Program-made: the position numbers and the translations under genes
The notes under the pieces: model-generated
The model's database searches: none
What the model saw: only the letters and a program-made list of their open reading frames with translations
What the model was told of the DNA's origin: nothing
Part shown: positions 56,545-64,000 of the stretch, one piece after another
Numbering within the stretch: position 1 is the stretch's first letter
How the letters are laid out: each line of letters opens with the position of its first letter
NCBI GenBank assembly: GCA_021203465.1
Contig: JAJQBC010000069.1
Coordinates: 1-64,000 of the forward strand
Reading direction: 5' to 3'
DNA from: Lachnospiraceae bacterium
GTDB taxonomy: Bacteria > Bacillota > Clostridia > Lachnospirales > Lachnospiraceae
DNA: 64,000 bases

Positions 56545-57987
56545 CGAAAAATCACGACTGCGCAGCCGCAGCAGCACATTCCGATTTCTCCAGATCATGT
56601 AAAGGAGCACCGCGAGCAGCAGATAACGGATCCAAACCCAGCGGTAAATCATCGGAAAAACAATCGCAGATGCGACGACCAGCGTGGAATTCACCGCAAT
56701 ACGATCCTTTCGATATATACTTTCGCCCAGAATCCTTGGCAGGAAGATATAAGTTCCGATATACTGGATAAAATAACTCGCCAAAGTCGTATAACCCGCT
56801 GCCAGATAGCCGAAGCGGGGGATAAGCAGGAGGTTCAATATAATATTTAAAATAGAAGTAAACACGCCAACATAGGTGACATACTTCTGCTTTTTCTTGG
56901 CTATAATCGGAATCGAGAAAATGCTGTATCCCGTGTTAAAAAAGGTTCCTCCAATGATCGCCGGAACCGCGTACATGCCGTCACCATAACTCGATGGGGC
57001 CAGAAAACGGATCACCTCCGGTGCCAGCGCCATGACGGTAACACACACAATCCCATAAAATGTCTGCAACGGCAACAGAATGTCCGACAGGCTGTCCATG
57101 TGATCATCATAACAGCGTTTATAGACAATCGGTGTCATGGCGGAATTGATGGAAGTCCATACGATGCCCACAATGGCCGCCGCTGTGTATGCAATACTGT
57201 AGATACCGGCAGCGGAATCCCCTTCCATATAAGAAATCATGATCCGATCGCAGCAGTTCAAGATAAACGCGGAGATCATATAAGGAAACAACGGCAGATT
57301 AAAGGTAAACGTGTACTTCCAGTACTGAAAATCAATCCTCTTATTACTCCGGAACCATTCCAGAAGATAACAGCAGATTCCTAATATCACCGTCACAAGC
57401 TGCGCGCCGATAATTCGCGCCTCCACCTTGTAACCCGGGAACAGAAAAATCCCACTCAGCGCAAAGATCGGCGAACCGATCATCACAAAAATCGCATAGA
57501 CACAGGCCGCCTTATAACGATAATGGAACCTCTGCTGCGTCTTCCAGAACTCGAAGGCCGGTTCAAACAGGAAACAGAGAAACATAAAACAGAGTAGAAT
57601 ATCCGACACCTGCAGGAAGTGAAAGACGTGATGATTGACAAACCACACAACCAGAAAGGTCACGCAGGTCATAAAGTTGGAGAAAAGAAGCATCGACCAG
57701 GTCATATTCTCCCGGTCATTCTTATACTCCAGATAGCCGTTATTGTAGACATTATCATAGACGCCGAACATGGCGAACATTCCCATGATCTCGACCCAGG
57801 AGGTATATACCGAAACCTTTCCGTAATCCGCTGTCGAAAGGACTCTCGTAAAGATAGGTGCGGTCAGAAAAGAGACTCCCTTTTGCATGAAATTGACCAC
57901 CATATAAGCGATCGATGCTTTGAGAGCCAGAGGAGCGTTCACAATGTATTCTCTTACTTTTCTGAAATTCACCTTTAAAAAATTCAT
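56542..57987 (-). CDS. Oligosaccharide flippase family protein (second copy, Wzx-like)
   Basis: 481 residues with about 12-14 hydrophobic helices. The segment KGVSFLTAPIFTRVLSTADY followed by GKVSVYTSWVEI is the typical N-terminal motif of Wzx-like polysaccharide biosynthesis proteins. Not closely alike to the flippase at 2558-3880. Expected role is flipping a lipid-linked glycan. The ATG at 57985-57987 (MNFLKVNF) has only a weak ribosome binding site; an ORF extension to 58023 exists. It is alone apart from the nucleotidyltransferase gene upstream. Its TAA stop lies in the end of repeat A3. Confidence 0.85.
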   Translation of the reverse strand: MNFLKVNFRKVREYIVNAPLALKASIAYMVVNFMQKGVSFLTAPIFTRVLSTADYGKVSVYTSWVEIMGMFAMFGVYDNVYNNGYLEYKNDRENMTWSMLLFSNFMTCVTFLVVWFVNHHVFHFLQVSDILLCFMFLCFLFEPAFEFWKTQQRFHYRYKAACVYAIFVMIGSPIFALSGIFLFPGYKVEARIIGAQLVTVILGICCYLLEWFRSNKRIDFQYWKYTFTFNLPLFPYMISAFILNCCDRIMISYMEGDSAAGIYSIAYTAAAIVGIVWTSINSAMTPIVYKRCYDDHMDSLSDILLPLQTFYGIVCVTVMALAPEVIRFLAPSSYGDGMYAVPAIIGGTFFNTGYSIFSIPIIAKKKQKYVTYVGVFTSILNIILNLLLIPRFGYLAAGYTTLASYFIQYIGTYIFLPRILGESIYRKDRIAVNSTLVVASAIVFPMIYRWVWIRYLLLAVLLYMIWRNRNVLLRLRSRDFS

Positions 57988-58054
57988 CGGTCTTATGATA
58001 AGCTTTCGCCATGCCGGTGTCAAGAAGGTTTCGGGAAACTGACCCGCCGCCGGA

Positions 58055-58210
58055 GCGTAGCCGCCCAGGTCGGTATCCTGCCTCAGACTCGCTCTCGCTC
58101 AGTGTGAGACGCAACGGTACTAAGCTCAGCCTTCGCCTGAAGGCTCGACTTCGCTAAGTGCCGGCGTCTCACAATGGTCTGAAGCAGGATACCGACCTGG
58201 GCGGCTACGC
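58055..58210. repeat. Large palindromic repeat, family B, copy B2
   Basis: 156 bp. The outer 27 bases (58055-58081, beginning GCGTAGCCGCCC) are an exact reverse complement of 58184-58210, and pairing extends at both sides with CTCAGAC/GTCTGA. Inside, TGTGAGACGC (58103-58112) pairs with GCGTCTCACA (58164-58173), then AGCCTTC/GAAGGCT (58128-58145). On the minus strand the core reads GAGACGCCGGCACTTAGCGA and the unpaired side CTGAGCGAGAGCGAG, as in B1. It lies between the second flippase and the nucleotidyltransferase genes, with its right end two bases from the stop codon of the latter. B1 and B2 have opposite orientation relative to the surrounding genes. Confidence 0.92.
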
Positions 58211-58211
58211 T

Positions 58212-59138
58212 TCAAGACTGTGGCCAGAGTTCCTGCGGGTACCGTCCGGCGTCCTTCAACGCCTGCAGCGCGGCCACGACGACCGGCTTGTCCTCCTTGT
58301 AGGTGACCCCATGCCAGCGGTCATGAGACTGCAGAACGCTCACTTCCGCCCTGCCCTCGCGGATCAGCTCGTCCACGACAAACGGAAGGAAATACTCGCA
58401 TTTCAGCGGATTTTCCTTAAGTCCCCTGTCCAGAAATGCCGGGAAGCGTTCCTTCAGCTCGCGCAGAATACCGGGCATAAAACCCCAGAGATTCATCGAG
58501 ACCGGTGCGTCCTCCGGCAGCGCATGCCAGCTTATCCCCTCGTCCTCCGTGTAAGCGGGGCCTTCCGGACGTTTCTCGATATGCGTACGCTCCGTGATCG
58601 CAAGAAGCTTCCCCTCCCCGCTGGTCTTACAGACGCCGCGCGCCACATGCCCGTGCTCCGTCAGTGTATTCTTCAGGAGATAGCCGACCATCGCATACTG
58701 GTATTTCTCTCCATCCTCATGACTCACAAGGAAATCATGGATGAGGTGAAAGGCCTCCTGCCCATAGTAGTCGTCGGCGTTGATGACCGCAAATGGTTCA
58801 TCCACCACGTCGATGCACGAGAGCACCGCGTGCCCGGTGCCCCAGGGCTTCACGCGTCCCTCCGGCGCTGCATATCCTTCCGGCAGATTATGAAGATCCT
58901 GAAAGACATATTCAACCGGAACCTGCCGCGCCATGCGATCCCCGATGCTCGCGCGGAAATCCGCCTCATTCTCCTTCTTGATAATAAAGACGACCTTGCC
59001 AAAGCCCGCCTGCACAGCGTCGCAGATCGAAAAATCCATGATGATATGCCCCTGCGGGTCGACCGGATCGATCTGCTTGAGGCCGCCGTAGCGGCTGCCC
59101 ATTCCGGCGGCCATGATAACCAGTGTCGGTTGCTTCAT
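58212..59138 (-). CDS. Sugar-phosphate nucleotidyltransferase family protein
   Basis: 308 residues. LVIMAAGMGSRYGGLKQIDP at the N-terminus is the GxG-x-R-x-x-P/K nucleotide-binding loop of NTP-transferases, VKPWGTGHAVLSC is like the substrate segment in UTP-glucose-1-phosphate uridylyltransferases, and FAVINADDYYG has the metal-binding Asp. C-terminal half has EYFLPFVVDELI and VTYKED. It probably makes a nucleotide sugar for surface glycans, but the sugar and nucleotide are unknown. AGGAGG precedes the ATG. Stop is TGA next to repeat B2. Confidence 0.85.
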   Translation of the reverse strand: MKQPTLVIMAAGMGSRYGGLKQIDPVDPQGHIIMDFSICDAVQAGFGKVVFIIKKENEADFRASIGDRMARQVPVEYVFQDLHNLPEGYAAPEGRVKPWGTGHAVLSCIDVVDEPFAVINADDYYGQEAFHLIHDFLVSHEDGEKYQYAMVGYLLKNTLTEHGHVARGVCKTSGEGKLLAITERTHIEKRPEGPAYTEDEGISWHALPEDAPVSMNLWGFMPGILRELKERFPAFLDRGLKENPLKCEYFLPFVVDELIREGRAEVSVLQSHDRWHGVTYKEDKPVVVAALQALKDAGRYPQELWPQS

Positions 59139-59232
59139 ATTCTATGTACCTCCTGCTGTTTCTATCAGCATACCCTTATTCCGGGGGTTTAGCAAGCCAT
59201 TTTTGCCCTTAATCCGGAAGCCTCCTAATCCC

Positions 59233-59265
59233 GCAAAAAGGAGCCGGCGAAAAGCCGCCGACTCC
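59233..59265 (-). terminator. Terminator of nifJ
   Basis: On the minus strand GGAGTCGGCG pairs with CGCCGGCTCC (one T-G pair; 59256-59265 and 59240-59249), followed by TTTTTGC. It lies 26 bp after the nifJ stop. Confidence 0.88.
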
Positions 59266-59291
59266 TTCCTTTGCATCAATTTTAACCTGAA

Positions 59292-62200
59292 TTACTCCGC
59301 CTTGTCCGCGCCATAGAGCGTCTTCAGCTTGTTCAGGTATGCGTAGCGCGCCTTCGCCTCGCTCTCGTTCTTCGCGAAGAGCTTCGCCGCACGCTCCGGA
59401 TTCGCACGCTTCAGAGCGTTGTAGCGGACCTCGCCATCCAGGAACTCCTGATAATCTCCGGTCGGTTCCTTGGAATCCAGGGTGAAGGCGTCCTTGCCCT
59501 CTGCCGCGAGCGCCGGATTGTAGCGGAAGCAGTGCCAGTAGCCTGCCTCGACCGCCAGCTTCTCCTCGGTCTGCGCCTTGCTCATGCCCTTCTTGATACC
59601 GTGGTTGATGCACGGAGCGTAAGCGATGATGAGCGACGGTCCCGGATAAGCCTCGGCCTCCGCAATCGCCTTCACGCACTGGTTGTAGTTCGCGCCCATG
59701 GAAATCTGCGCAACATATACGTAGCCATAGCTCATCGCGATGGAAGCAAGATCCTTCTTCTTGGTCTCCTTGCCGCCCGCAGCGAACTGCGCGATCGCGC
59801 CGGTCGGGGTAGCCTTGGAGGACTGTCCGCCGGTATTGGAATATACCTCGGTATCGAAGACCATCACGTTGATGTCCTTGCCGGAAGCAATCACATGGTC
59901 CATGCCGCCGAAGCCGATGTCGTAGCCCCAGCCGTCGCCGCCGAAGATCCACTGCGACTTCTTCGCGAGGAAGTCCTTATTCTTCAGGATCTCCTGGCAC
60001 TCGTCACAGCCGCAGGCCTTGCAGGCCGCAATGAGTTTGTCCGTCGCAGTGCCGTTCGTCGCGCCAACACTGAAGGTATCGAGCCACTCCTGAGCGGCAG
60101 CCTTCACATCCGCGCCGCAGCAGTCACAGTCGATCGCCGCCTGAACCTTCGTCTTCAGGCCGTCACGGATCGCGTTCTGCGCGAGCAGCATACCATAACC
60201 AAACTCTGCCGCATCCTCAAACAGGGAATTGGACCACGCCGGTCCCCTGCCCGCCTGGTTCACCGTGTAAGGCGTAGACGGTGAGGAGTTGCCCCAGATC
60301 GAGGAGCAGCCGGTCGCGTTCGCGATATACATATGATCGCCGAAGAGCTGGGTGATCAGCTTCGCGTAAGGAGTCTCGCCGCAGCCCGCGCAGGCGCCCG
60401 AGAACTCGAGCAGCGGGGTCTTAAACTGCGAACCCTTGACCGTCGTCTCTTTGAATTTCGCAATGACATCCGCCTTCTCAGGCAGCTTCACCGCATAGTC
60501 GAAGCCCTTCTGCAGGTCGAGATTCGCCTCGAGGCCTTCCATCGTGAGAGCCTTCGCACCCTTCTTGCCCGGGCAGACATTCGCGCAGGAGCCGCAGCCC
60601 GTGCAGTCCAGAGCGGACATCACGATCGCGAACTTCTTGTCCGGCATACCGGTCATCGGAAGCATCTTCATGCCCTCCGGAGCCGCAGTCGCCTCTTCCT
60701 CGGTCATCGCGACCGGACGGATTACCGCGTGCGGGCAGACAAAGGCGCACTGTGCGCACTGGATGCAGTTGTCCGGGTTCCACACCGGAACGTTAACCGC
60801 GATGCCGCGCTTCTCGTAAGCGGAAGCTCCGGACGGGGTCGTGCCGTCCACATAAGCCTTGAACGCAGACACCGGAAGGGTATTGCCCTCCTGGGCGTTG
60901 ACCTTCGCCTGAATCGTGTTGACGAACTCGACGACGTCCTCTCTGCCCTCGGTGGCGACGGTGACATTGAGTCCCTCGTCAGCCGCACTCTTCCAGCTCT
61001 CCGGAACCTTGATCTCGACAACTTTCTGTGCGCCGGCATCGATCGCAGCCCAGTTCTTCTGCACGACATCGTCGCCCTTGCGGCCATATGTAGCCTTCGC
61101 GGCAGCCTTCATCAGATCAATCGCCTGATCCTCCGGGATGATGCCGGTCAGCTTGAAGAAAGCGGACTGCAGGATCGTGTTGATTCTCGTCGGTCCCATG
61201 CCGGTCTCGATACCAATCTTCACACCGTCGATCGTGTAGAACTTGATATTATGATTTGCAATAAATGCCTTCACCTGTCCCGGAAGGTGGGTCTCCAGGC
61301 CTTCCATATCCCACGGGCAGTTCAGAAGGAAGGTACCGCCGTCGACCAGCTCCTGCACCATGTTGTACTTACGCACATAGGATGGATTGTGGCAGGCCAC
61401 GAAATCTGCCTTATGGATCAGGTAGGTGGACTTGATCGGCTTCTTGCCGAAGCGCAGATGGGACATCGTCACACCGCCGGATTTCTTGGAATCATAGTCA
61501 AAATACGCCTGCGCATACATATCGGTGTTGTCGCCGATGATCTTGATGGAGTTCTTGTTCGCACCGACCGTGCCGTCCGCGCCAAGGCCCCAGAACTTGC
61601 AGTTCGTCGTGCCTTCCGGCGTTGTCACCAACGGAGCGCCGGTCTCGAGTGAAAGATTCGTCACATCGTCAACGATGCCGATCGTGAATCTCTTCTTCTC
61701 CGTATTCTTGTAAACGGCCACGATCTGCGCCGGAGTCGTATCCTTGGAACCAAGGCCATAGCGTCCGGTATAGATCGGGGTATCATTGAACTTCGTTCCC
61801 TTGAGGGCAGCCACAACGTCGAGATACAGCGGCTCGCCAAGAGATCCCGGCTCCTTCGTTCTGTCAAGAACACTGATCTGCTTTACCGTCTCCGGGATCG
61901 CATCCACGAGAGCCTTCGGGCAGAACGGTCTGTAGAGACGCACCTTCACAACGCCGACCTTCTCGCCGGAAGCCATCAGGTAGTCGATCGTCTCCTCAAT
62001 CGTGTCACAGACGGAACCCATCGCGATGATGACCTTCTCTGCATCCGCAGCTCCGTAGTAGTTGAAGAGCTTATAATCAGTGCCGATCTTCGCGTTGACC
62101 TTGTCCATATACTCCTGCACGATCGCGGGCATCGCATCGTAGTAGAGGTTGCAGGCCTCACGTGCCTGGAAGAAGATATCCGGGTTCTGCGCGGAACCTC

Positions 62201-62846
62201 TCTGGCAGGGATGATTCGGATTCAGGGTATTCTTGCGGAACGCGTCAATGGCGTCCATGTCCACCATGTCCTTCAGATCCTCATAATCCCAGGTCTCAAT
62301 CTTCTGAATCTCGTGGGAGGTGCGGAATCCGTCGAAGAAGTTGATGAACGGAATCTTGCCCTTGATCGCGGAGCAGTGCGCGACAGGCGTCAGGTCCATA
62401 ACCTCCTGTACGCTGGACTCGCAGAGCATCGCAGCACCGGTCTGGCGACATGCGTAGACATCGGAGTGATCTCCGAAAATCGACAACGCATGGCTCGCAA
62501 GCGCACGGGCGGATACGTTGAAGACGCCCGGGAGTCCCTCGCCGGCTACCTTGTACAGGTTCGGAATCATGAGCAGCAGACCCTGGGAAGCAGTGAAGGT
62601 CGTCGTCAGAGCGCCCGCTGCAAGAGAGCCGTGCACAGCGCCCGCCGCACCGGCCTCGGACTGCATCTCGGTAATCTGCACTGTCTGCCCGAAGATGTTC
62701 TTCCGCCCCTGCGTCGCCCACTCGTCAGCAGCCTCCGCCATCACGGATGACGGGGTGATCGGATAGATCGCCGCTACATCCGAGTACGCATAAGACACGT
62801 GCGCGGCTGCATGGTTTCCATCCATGGTTTTCATTTTTCTGGCCAT
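59292..62846 (-). CDS. nifJ: Pyruvate:ferredoxin (flavodoxin) oxidoreductase
   Basis: 1184 residues, the fused single-chain enzyme. Order: domain I with YPITPSSVMAEAADEW, domain II, the gamma part, two 4Fe-4S motifs CIQCAQCAFVCP and CTGCGSCANVCP, then the TPP domain with CAGCGETPY, GDGWGYDIGFGG and SNTGGQSSKATPTGA. It splits pyruvate to acetyl-CoA and CO2 and reduces ferredoxin, the main entry to acetate (with the acetate kinase found at 20.6 kb) in this type of anaerobe. The ORF is open to 62897, but the ATG at 62844-62846 has AAGGAGG and the usual MARKMKTMDGN start. Promoter at 62896-62924. Confidence 0.97.
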   Translation of the reverse strand: MARKMKTMDGNHAAAHVSYAYSDVAAIYPITPSSVMAEAADEWATQGRKNIFGQTVQITEMQSEAGAAGAVHGSLAAGALTTTFTASQGLLLMIPNLYKVAGEGLPGVFNVSARALASHALSIFGDHSDVYACRQTGAAMLCESSVQEVMDLTPVAHCSAIKGKIPFINFFDGFRTSHEIQKIETWDYEDLKDMVDMDAIDAFRKNTLNPNHPCQRGSAQNPDIFFQAREACNLYYDAMPAIVQEYMDKVNAKIGTDYKLFNYYGAADAEKVIIAMGSVCDTIEETIDYLMASGEKVGVVKVRLYRPFCPKALVDAIPETVKQISVLDRTKEPGSLGEPLYLDVVAALKGTKFNDTPIYTGRYGLGSKDTTPAQIVAVYKNTEKKRFTIGIVDDVTNLSLETGAPLVTTPEGTTNCKFWGLGADGTVGANKNSIKIIGDNTDMYAQAYFDYDSKKSGGVTMSHLRFGKKPIKSTYLIHKADFVACHNPSYVRKYNMVQELVDGGTFLLNCPWDMEGLETHLPGQVKAFIANHNIKFYTIDGVKIGIETGMGPTRINTILQSAFFKLTGIIPEDQAIDLMKAAAKATYGRKGDDVVQKNWAAIDAGAQKVVEIKVPESWKSAADEGLNVTVATEGREDVVEFVNTIQAKVNAQEGNTLPVSAFKAYVDGTTPSGASAYEKRGIAVNVPVWNPDNCIQCAQCAFVCPHAVIRPVAMTEEEATAAPEGMKMLPMTGMPDKKFAIVMSALDCTGCGSCANVCPGKKGAKALTMEGLEANLDLQKGFDYAVKLPEKADVIAKFKETTVKGSQFKTPLLEFSGACAGCGETPYAKLITQLFGDHMYIANATGCSSIWGNSSPSTPYTVNQAGRGPAWSNSLFEDAAEFGYGMLLAQNAIRDGLKTKVQAAIDCDCCGADVKAAAQEWLDTFSVGATNGTATDKLIAACKACGCDECQEILKNKDFLAKKSQWIFGGDGWGYDIGFGGMDHVIASGKDINVMVFDTEVYSNTGGQSSKATPTGAIAQFAAGGKETKKKDLASIAMSYGYVYVAQISMGANYNQCVKAIAEAEAYPGPSLIIAYAPCINHGIKKGMSKAQTEEKLAVEAGYWHCFRYNPALAAEGKDAFTLDSKEPTGDYQEFLDGEVRYNALKRANPERAAKLFAKNESEAKARYAYLNKLKTLYGADKAE

Positions 62847-62860
62847 TTTCTTGTTCCTCC

Positions 62861-62877
62861 TTGTTTGAATCAAACAA
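62861..62877. promoter_or_regulatory. 17-bp inverted repeat in the nifJ leader
   Basis: TTGTTTGA, one base, TCAAACAA. It lies between the predicted transcript start and the ribosome binding site of nifJ. It resembles a Rex box (TTGTTAA-N4-TTAACAA) but is one base shorter and has different inner bases. It may be an operator or a leader hairpin. Confidence 0.4.
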
Positions 62878-62895
62878 ATCTTATCATACGAAAAC

Positions 62896-62924
62896 ATTCT
62901 ACCACAATCAAGATTGCTTGTCTA
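62896..62924 (-). promoter_or_regulatory. nifJ promoter
   Basis: On the minus strand TAGACA (62919-62924), 17 bp, TAGAAT (62896-62901). Start predicted near 62889. Confidence 0.7.
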
Positions 62925-62940
62925 TTTTGATTTAAATTTT

Positions 62941-63735
62941 TTAGCCCAAAATCGCCTTGTCATTCGCGAATTCTTTTCCGCTGACCTGCTCGAAGCGGCT
63001 CAGCAGATCCTTGACACTTAAGCCTTTCTTTTCTTCGCCACGGATGTCGAGAATAATCTCCCCTTCCATCATCATGATCAACCTGTTTCCATGAGCAATC
63101 GCGTCGCGCATATTGTGCGTAATCATCAATGTTGTCAGGTGGTCTCGATTCACAATCATCTCCGTCGTCTCGAGCACCTTGGCCGCCGTCTTCGGATCGA
63201 GCGCCGCCGTGTGCTCATCGAGCAGCAGAAGCTTCGGCTTGCGCAGCGTCGCCATCAGAAGGGTCAGCGCCTGACGCTGTCCGCCCGAGAGCAGTCCGAC
63301 CTTCGAGGTCATCCGGTCCTCAAGTCCGAGTCCAAGCCCCGCGAGCAGCTCGCGATAAGCCTCGCGTTCGCTTCCCTTAATACCCTGCCGCAGCGTGCGC
63401 TTCTGTCCGCGCCGCAGCGCCAGCGCCAGGTTTTCCTCAATATTCATCGCCGCCGCCGTGCCGGTCATCGGATCCTGGAACACACGCCCCAGATAGGAGG
63501 CCCGCTTGTACTCCGGCAGCTTTGTCACATCCTGCCCGTCGATCAGGATCTGCCCCTCGTCAACCGGCCACACGCCCGCGATCGCGTTCAGCATTGTGGA
63601 CTTGCCGGCGCCGTTCCCGCCGATCACAGTCACAAACTCACCGTCTTCAATTGTCAGACTCACGTCAATCAGCGCCTGCTTTTCATTGACGGTTCCCGGA
63701 TTAAAGGTTTTGGAAATATTTTTAAGCTCCAGCAT
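62941..63735 (-). CDS. ABC transporter ATP-binding protein (COG1101-like importer)
   Basis: 264 residues: Walker A GGNGAGKST (about 39-47), Q-loop FQDP, signature LLSGGQRQAL, Walker B KLLLLDEHTAALDP and H-loop MITHNM. The Walker B Glu-His in LLLDEHTAAL is typical of the ATPase group that works with TrpX/TrpY-type systems for amino acids such as tryptophan. It overlaps the permease gene by one base (TGATG type). A substrate-binding protein gene would be expected upstream, outside the window. Confidence 0.9.
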   Translation of the reverse strand: MLELKNISKTFNPGTVNEKQALIDVSLTIEDGEFVTVIGGNGAGKSTMLNAIAGVWPVDEGQILIDGQDVTKLPEYKRASYLGRVFQDPMTGTAAAMNIEENLALALRRGQKRTLRQGIKGSEREAYRELLAGLGLGLEDRMTSKVGLLSGGQRQALTLLMATLRKPKLLLLDEHTAALDPKTAAKVLETTEMIVNRDHLTTLMITHNMRDAIAHGNRLIMMMEGEIILDIRGEEKKGLSVKDLLSRFEQVSGKEFANDKAILG

Positions 63736-64000
63736 CAGCGGTTTCCTCCCTTCTTAACCGGTTTTGAAAAGTATTTTCCCTGCCAGTACGGGATCGCCAG
63801 GAAGAAGGCCACGACCAGCGCCGACAGAAGCTTCAGGAGATCGGTGTCAATGCCGAGCCAGATCACGACCTGCAGCACCAGATAGTAGATGATCGAGCCG
63901 AAGGCCACCGACAGCAGCGTCAGGGCGAAATTATGGAAAATTCTCCCGAAGACCGCCTCGCCGATGATGACGGCCGCCAGGCCGATCACGATCGCGCCGC
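63735..64000 (-). CDS. ABC transporter permease, C-terminal part (5' end outside window)
   Basis: The minus-strand frame is open from base 64000 to TGA at 63735-63737, about 88 residues. It contains GAIVIGLAAVIIGEAVFGR, a conserved segment of TrpY/COG4120-type permeases, then two hydrophobic helices and a basic tail (KYFSKPVKKGG). A GTG at 63989 is only an internal codon; the gene continues beyond the window. It pairs with the ATPase at 62941-63735. The substrate cannot be told from this part. Confidence 0.82.
   Translation of the reverse strand, partial: GAIVIGLAAVIIGEAVFGRIFHNFALTLLSVAFGSIIYYLVLQVVIWLGIDTDLLKLLSALVVAFFLAIPYWQGKYFSKPVKKGGNR

Noticed and set aside
62861-62877. Calling the nifJ leader repeat a Rex box
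   Set aside because: Spacing is one base short and inner bases differ from TTGTTAA-N4-TTAACAA; kept only as a possible variant.

Overview
The window looks like chromosomal DNA of an anaerobic Firmicute of the class Clostridia, most likely Lachnospiraceae. The signs are pyruvate:ferredoxin oxidoreductase, acetate kinase, a class B sortase, IreB, RNase J, a THF riboswitch on folT, a ZTP riboswitch on a split purine pathway, a DUF6465-like protein, moderately GC-rich coding DNA and strong AGGAGG ribosome binding sites. Most genes lie on the minus strand. No tRNA, rRNA, prophage, insertion sequence, CRISPR array or known defence system was seen.

Layout. 0-4.7 kb: the end of a nitrogenase-component-1-like gene, then a surface-glycan group (sulfotransferase, pyruvyl transferase, flippase) overlapping nudC. 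4.8-8.5 kb: sortase B, then a murL-like epimerase overlapping murD, probably an alternative route for putting D-glutamate into peptidoglycan. 8.5-15 kb: a URO-D-family methyltransferase, two carboxylate transporters, a PucR-type regulator and an arylamine N-acetyltransferase. 15-18.7 kb: lipoprotein, M50 protease, coaX and coaBC. 19-23.6 kb: ABC exporter, acetate kinase, THF riboswitch plus folT, cbiK. 23.8-26.2 kb: DUF6465-like gene, then ZTP riboswitch, IMP cyclohydrolase and AICAR transformylase. 26-35 kb: FMN oxidoreductase, TSUP permease, DNA glycosylase, gltD-gltB. 35-38.8 kb: nrfA, resB and ccsA; ccsA carries an in-frame TGA. 38.8-43.5 kb: ireB-ruvX-DUF1292-rnjA-mltG-like-U32-DUF4491 operon. 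43.8-52 kb: mtaB, an HPr-like gene, and a seven-gene operon metA to thiI. 52-59 kb: DnaJ/DUF5685/zinc-ribbon operon, patatin, ilvE, second flippase, nucleotidyltransferase. 59-64 kb: nifJ and the start of an ABC importer.

The least explained content is between genes. Two families of large palindromic repeats occur. Family A (about 18.7, 27.3, 45.3 and 56.3 kb, plus a possible relative at 45.1 kb) has a shared scaffold whose helices change on both sides at once between copies, and a movable hairpin module found at different scaffold sites. Family B (43.6 and 58.1 kb) is about 155 bp, with a conserved core inside 27-bp arms that differ between copies yet are perfectly self-complementary in each. 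Several copies abut or supply gene stop codons. These are the best candidates for an undescribed element.

Promoters given are motif matches by eye. Where a start codon was moved inward, it was on ribosome-binding-site spacing and family N-termini.
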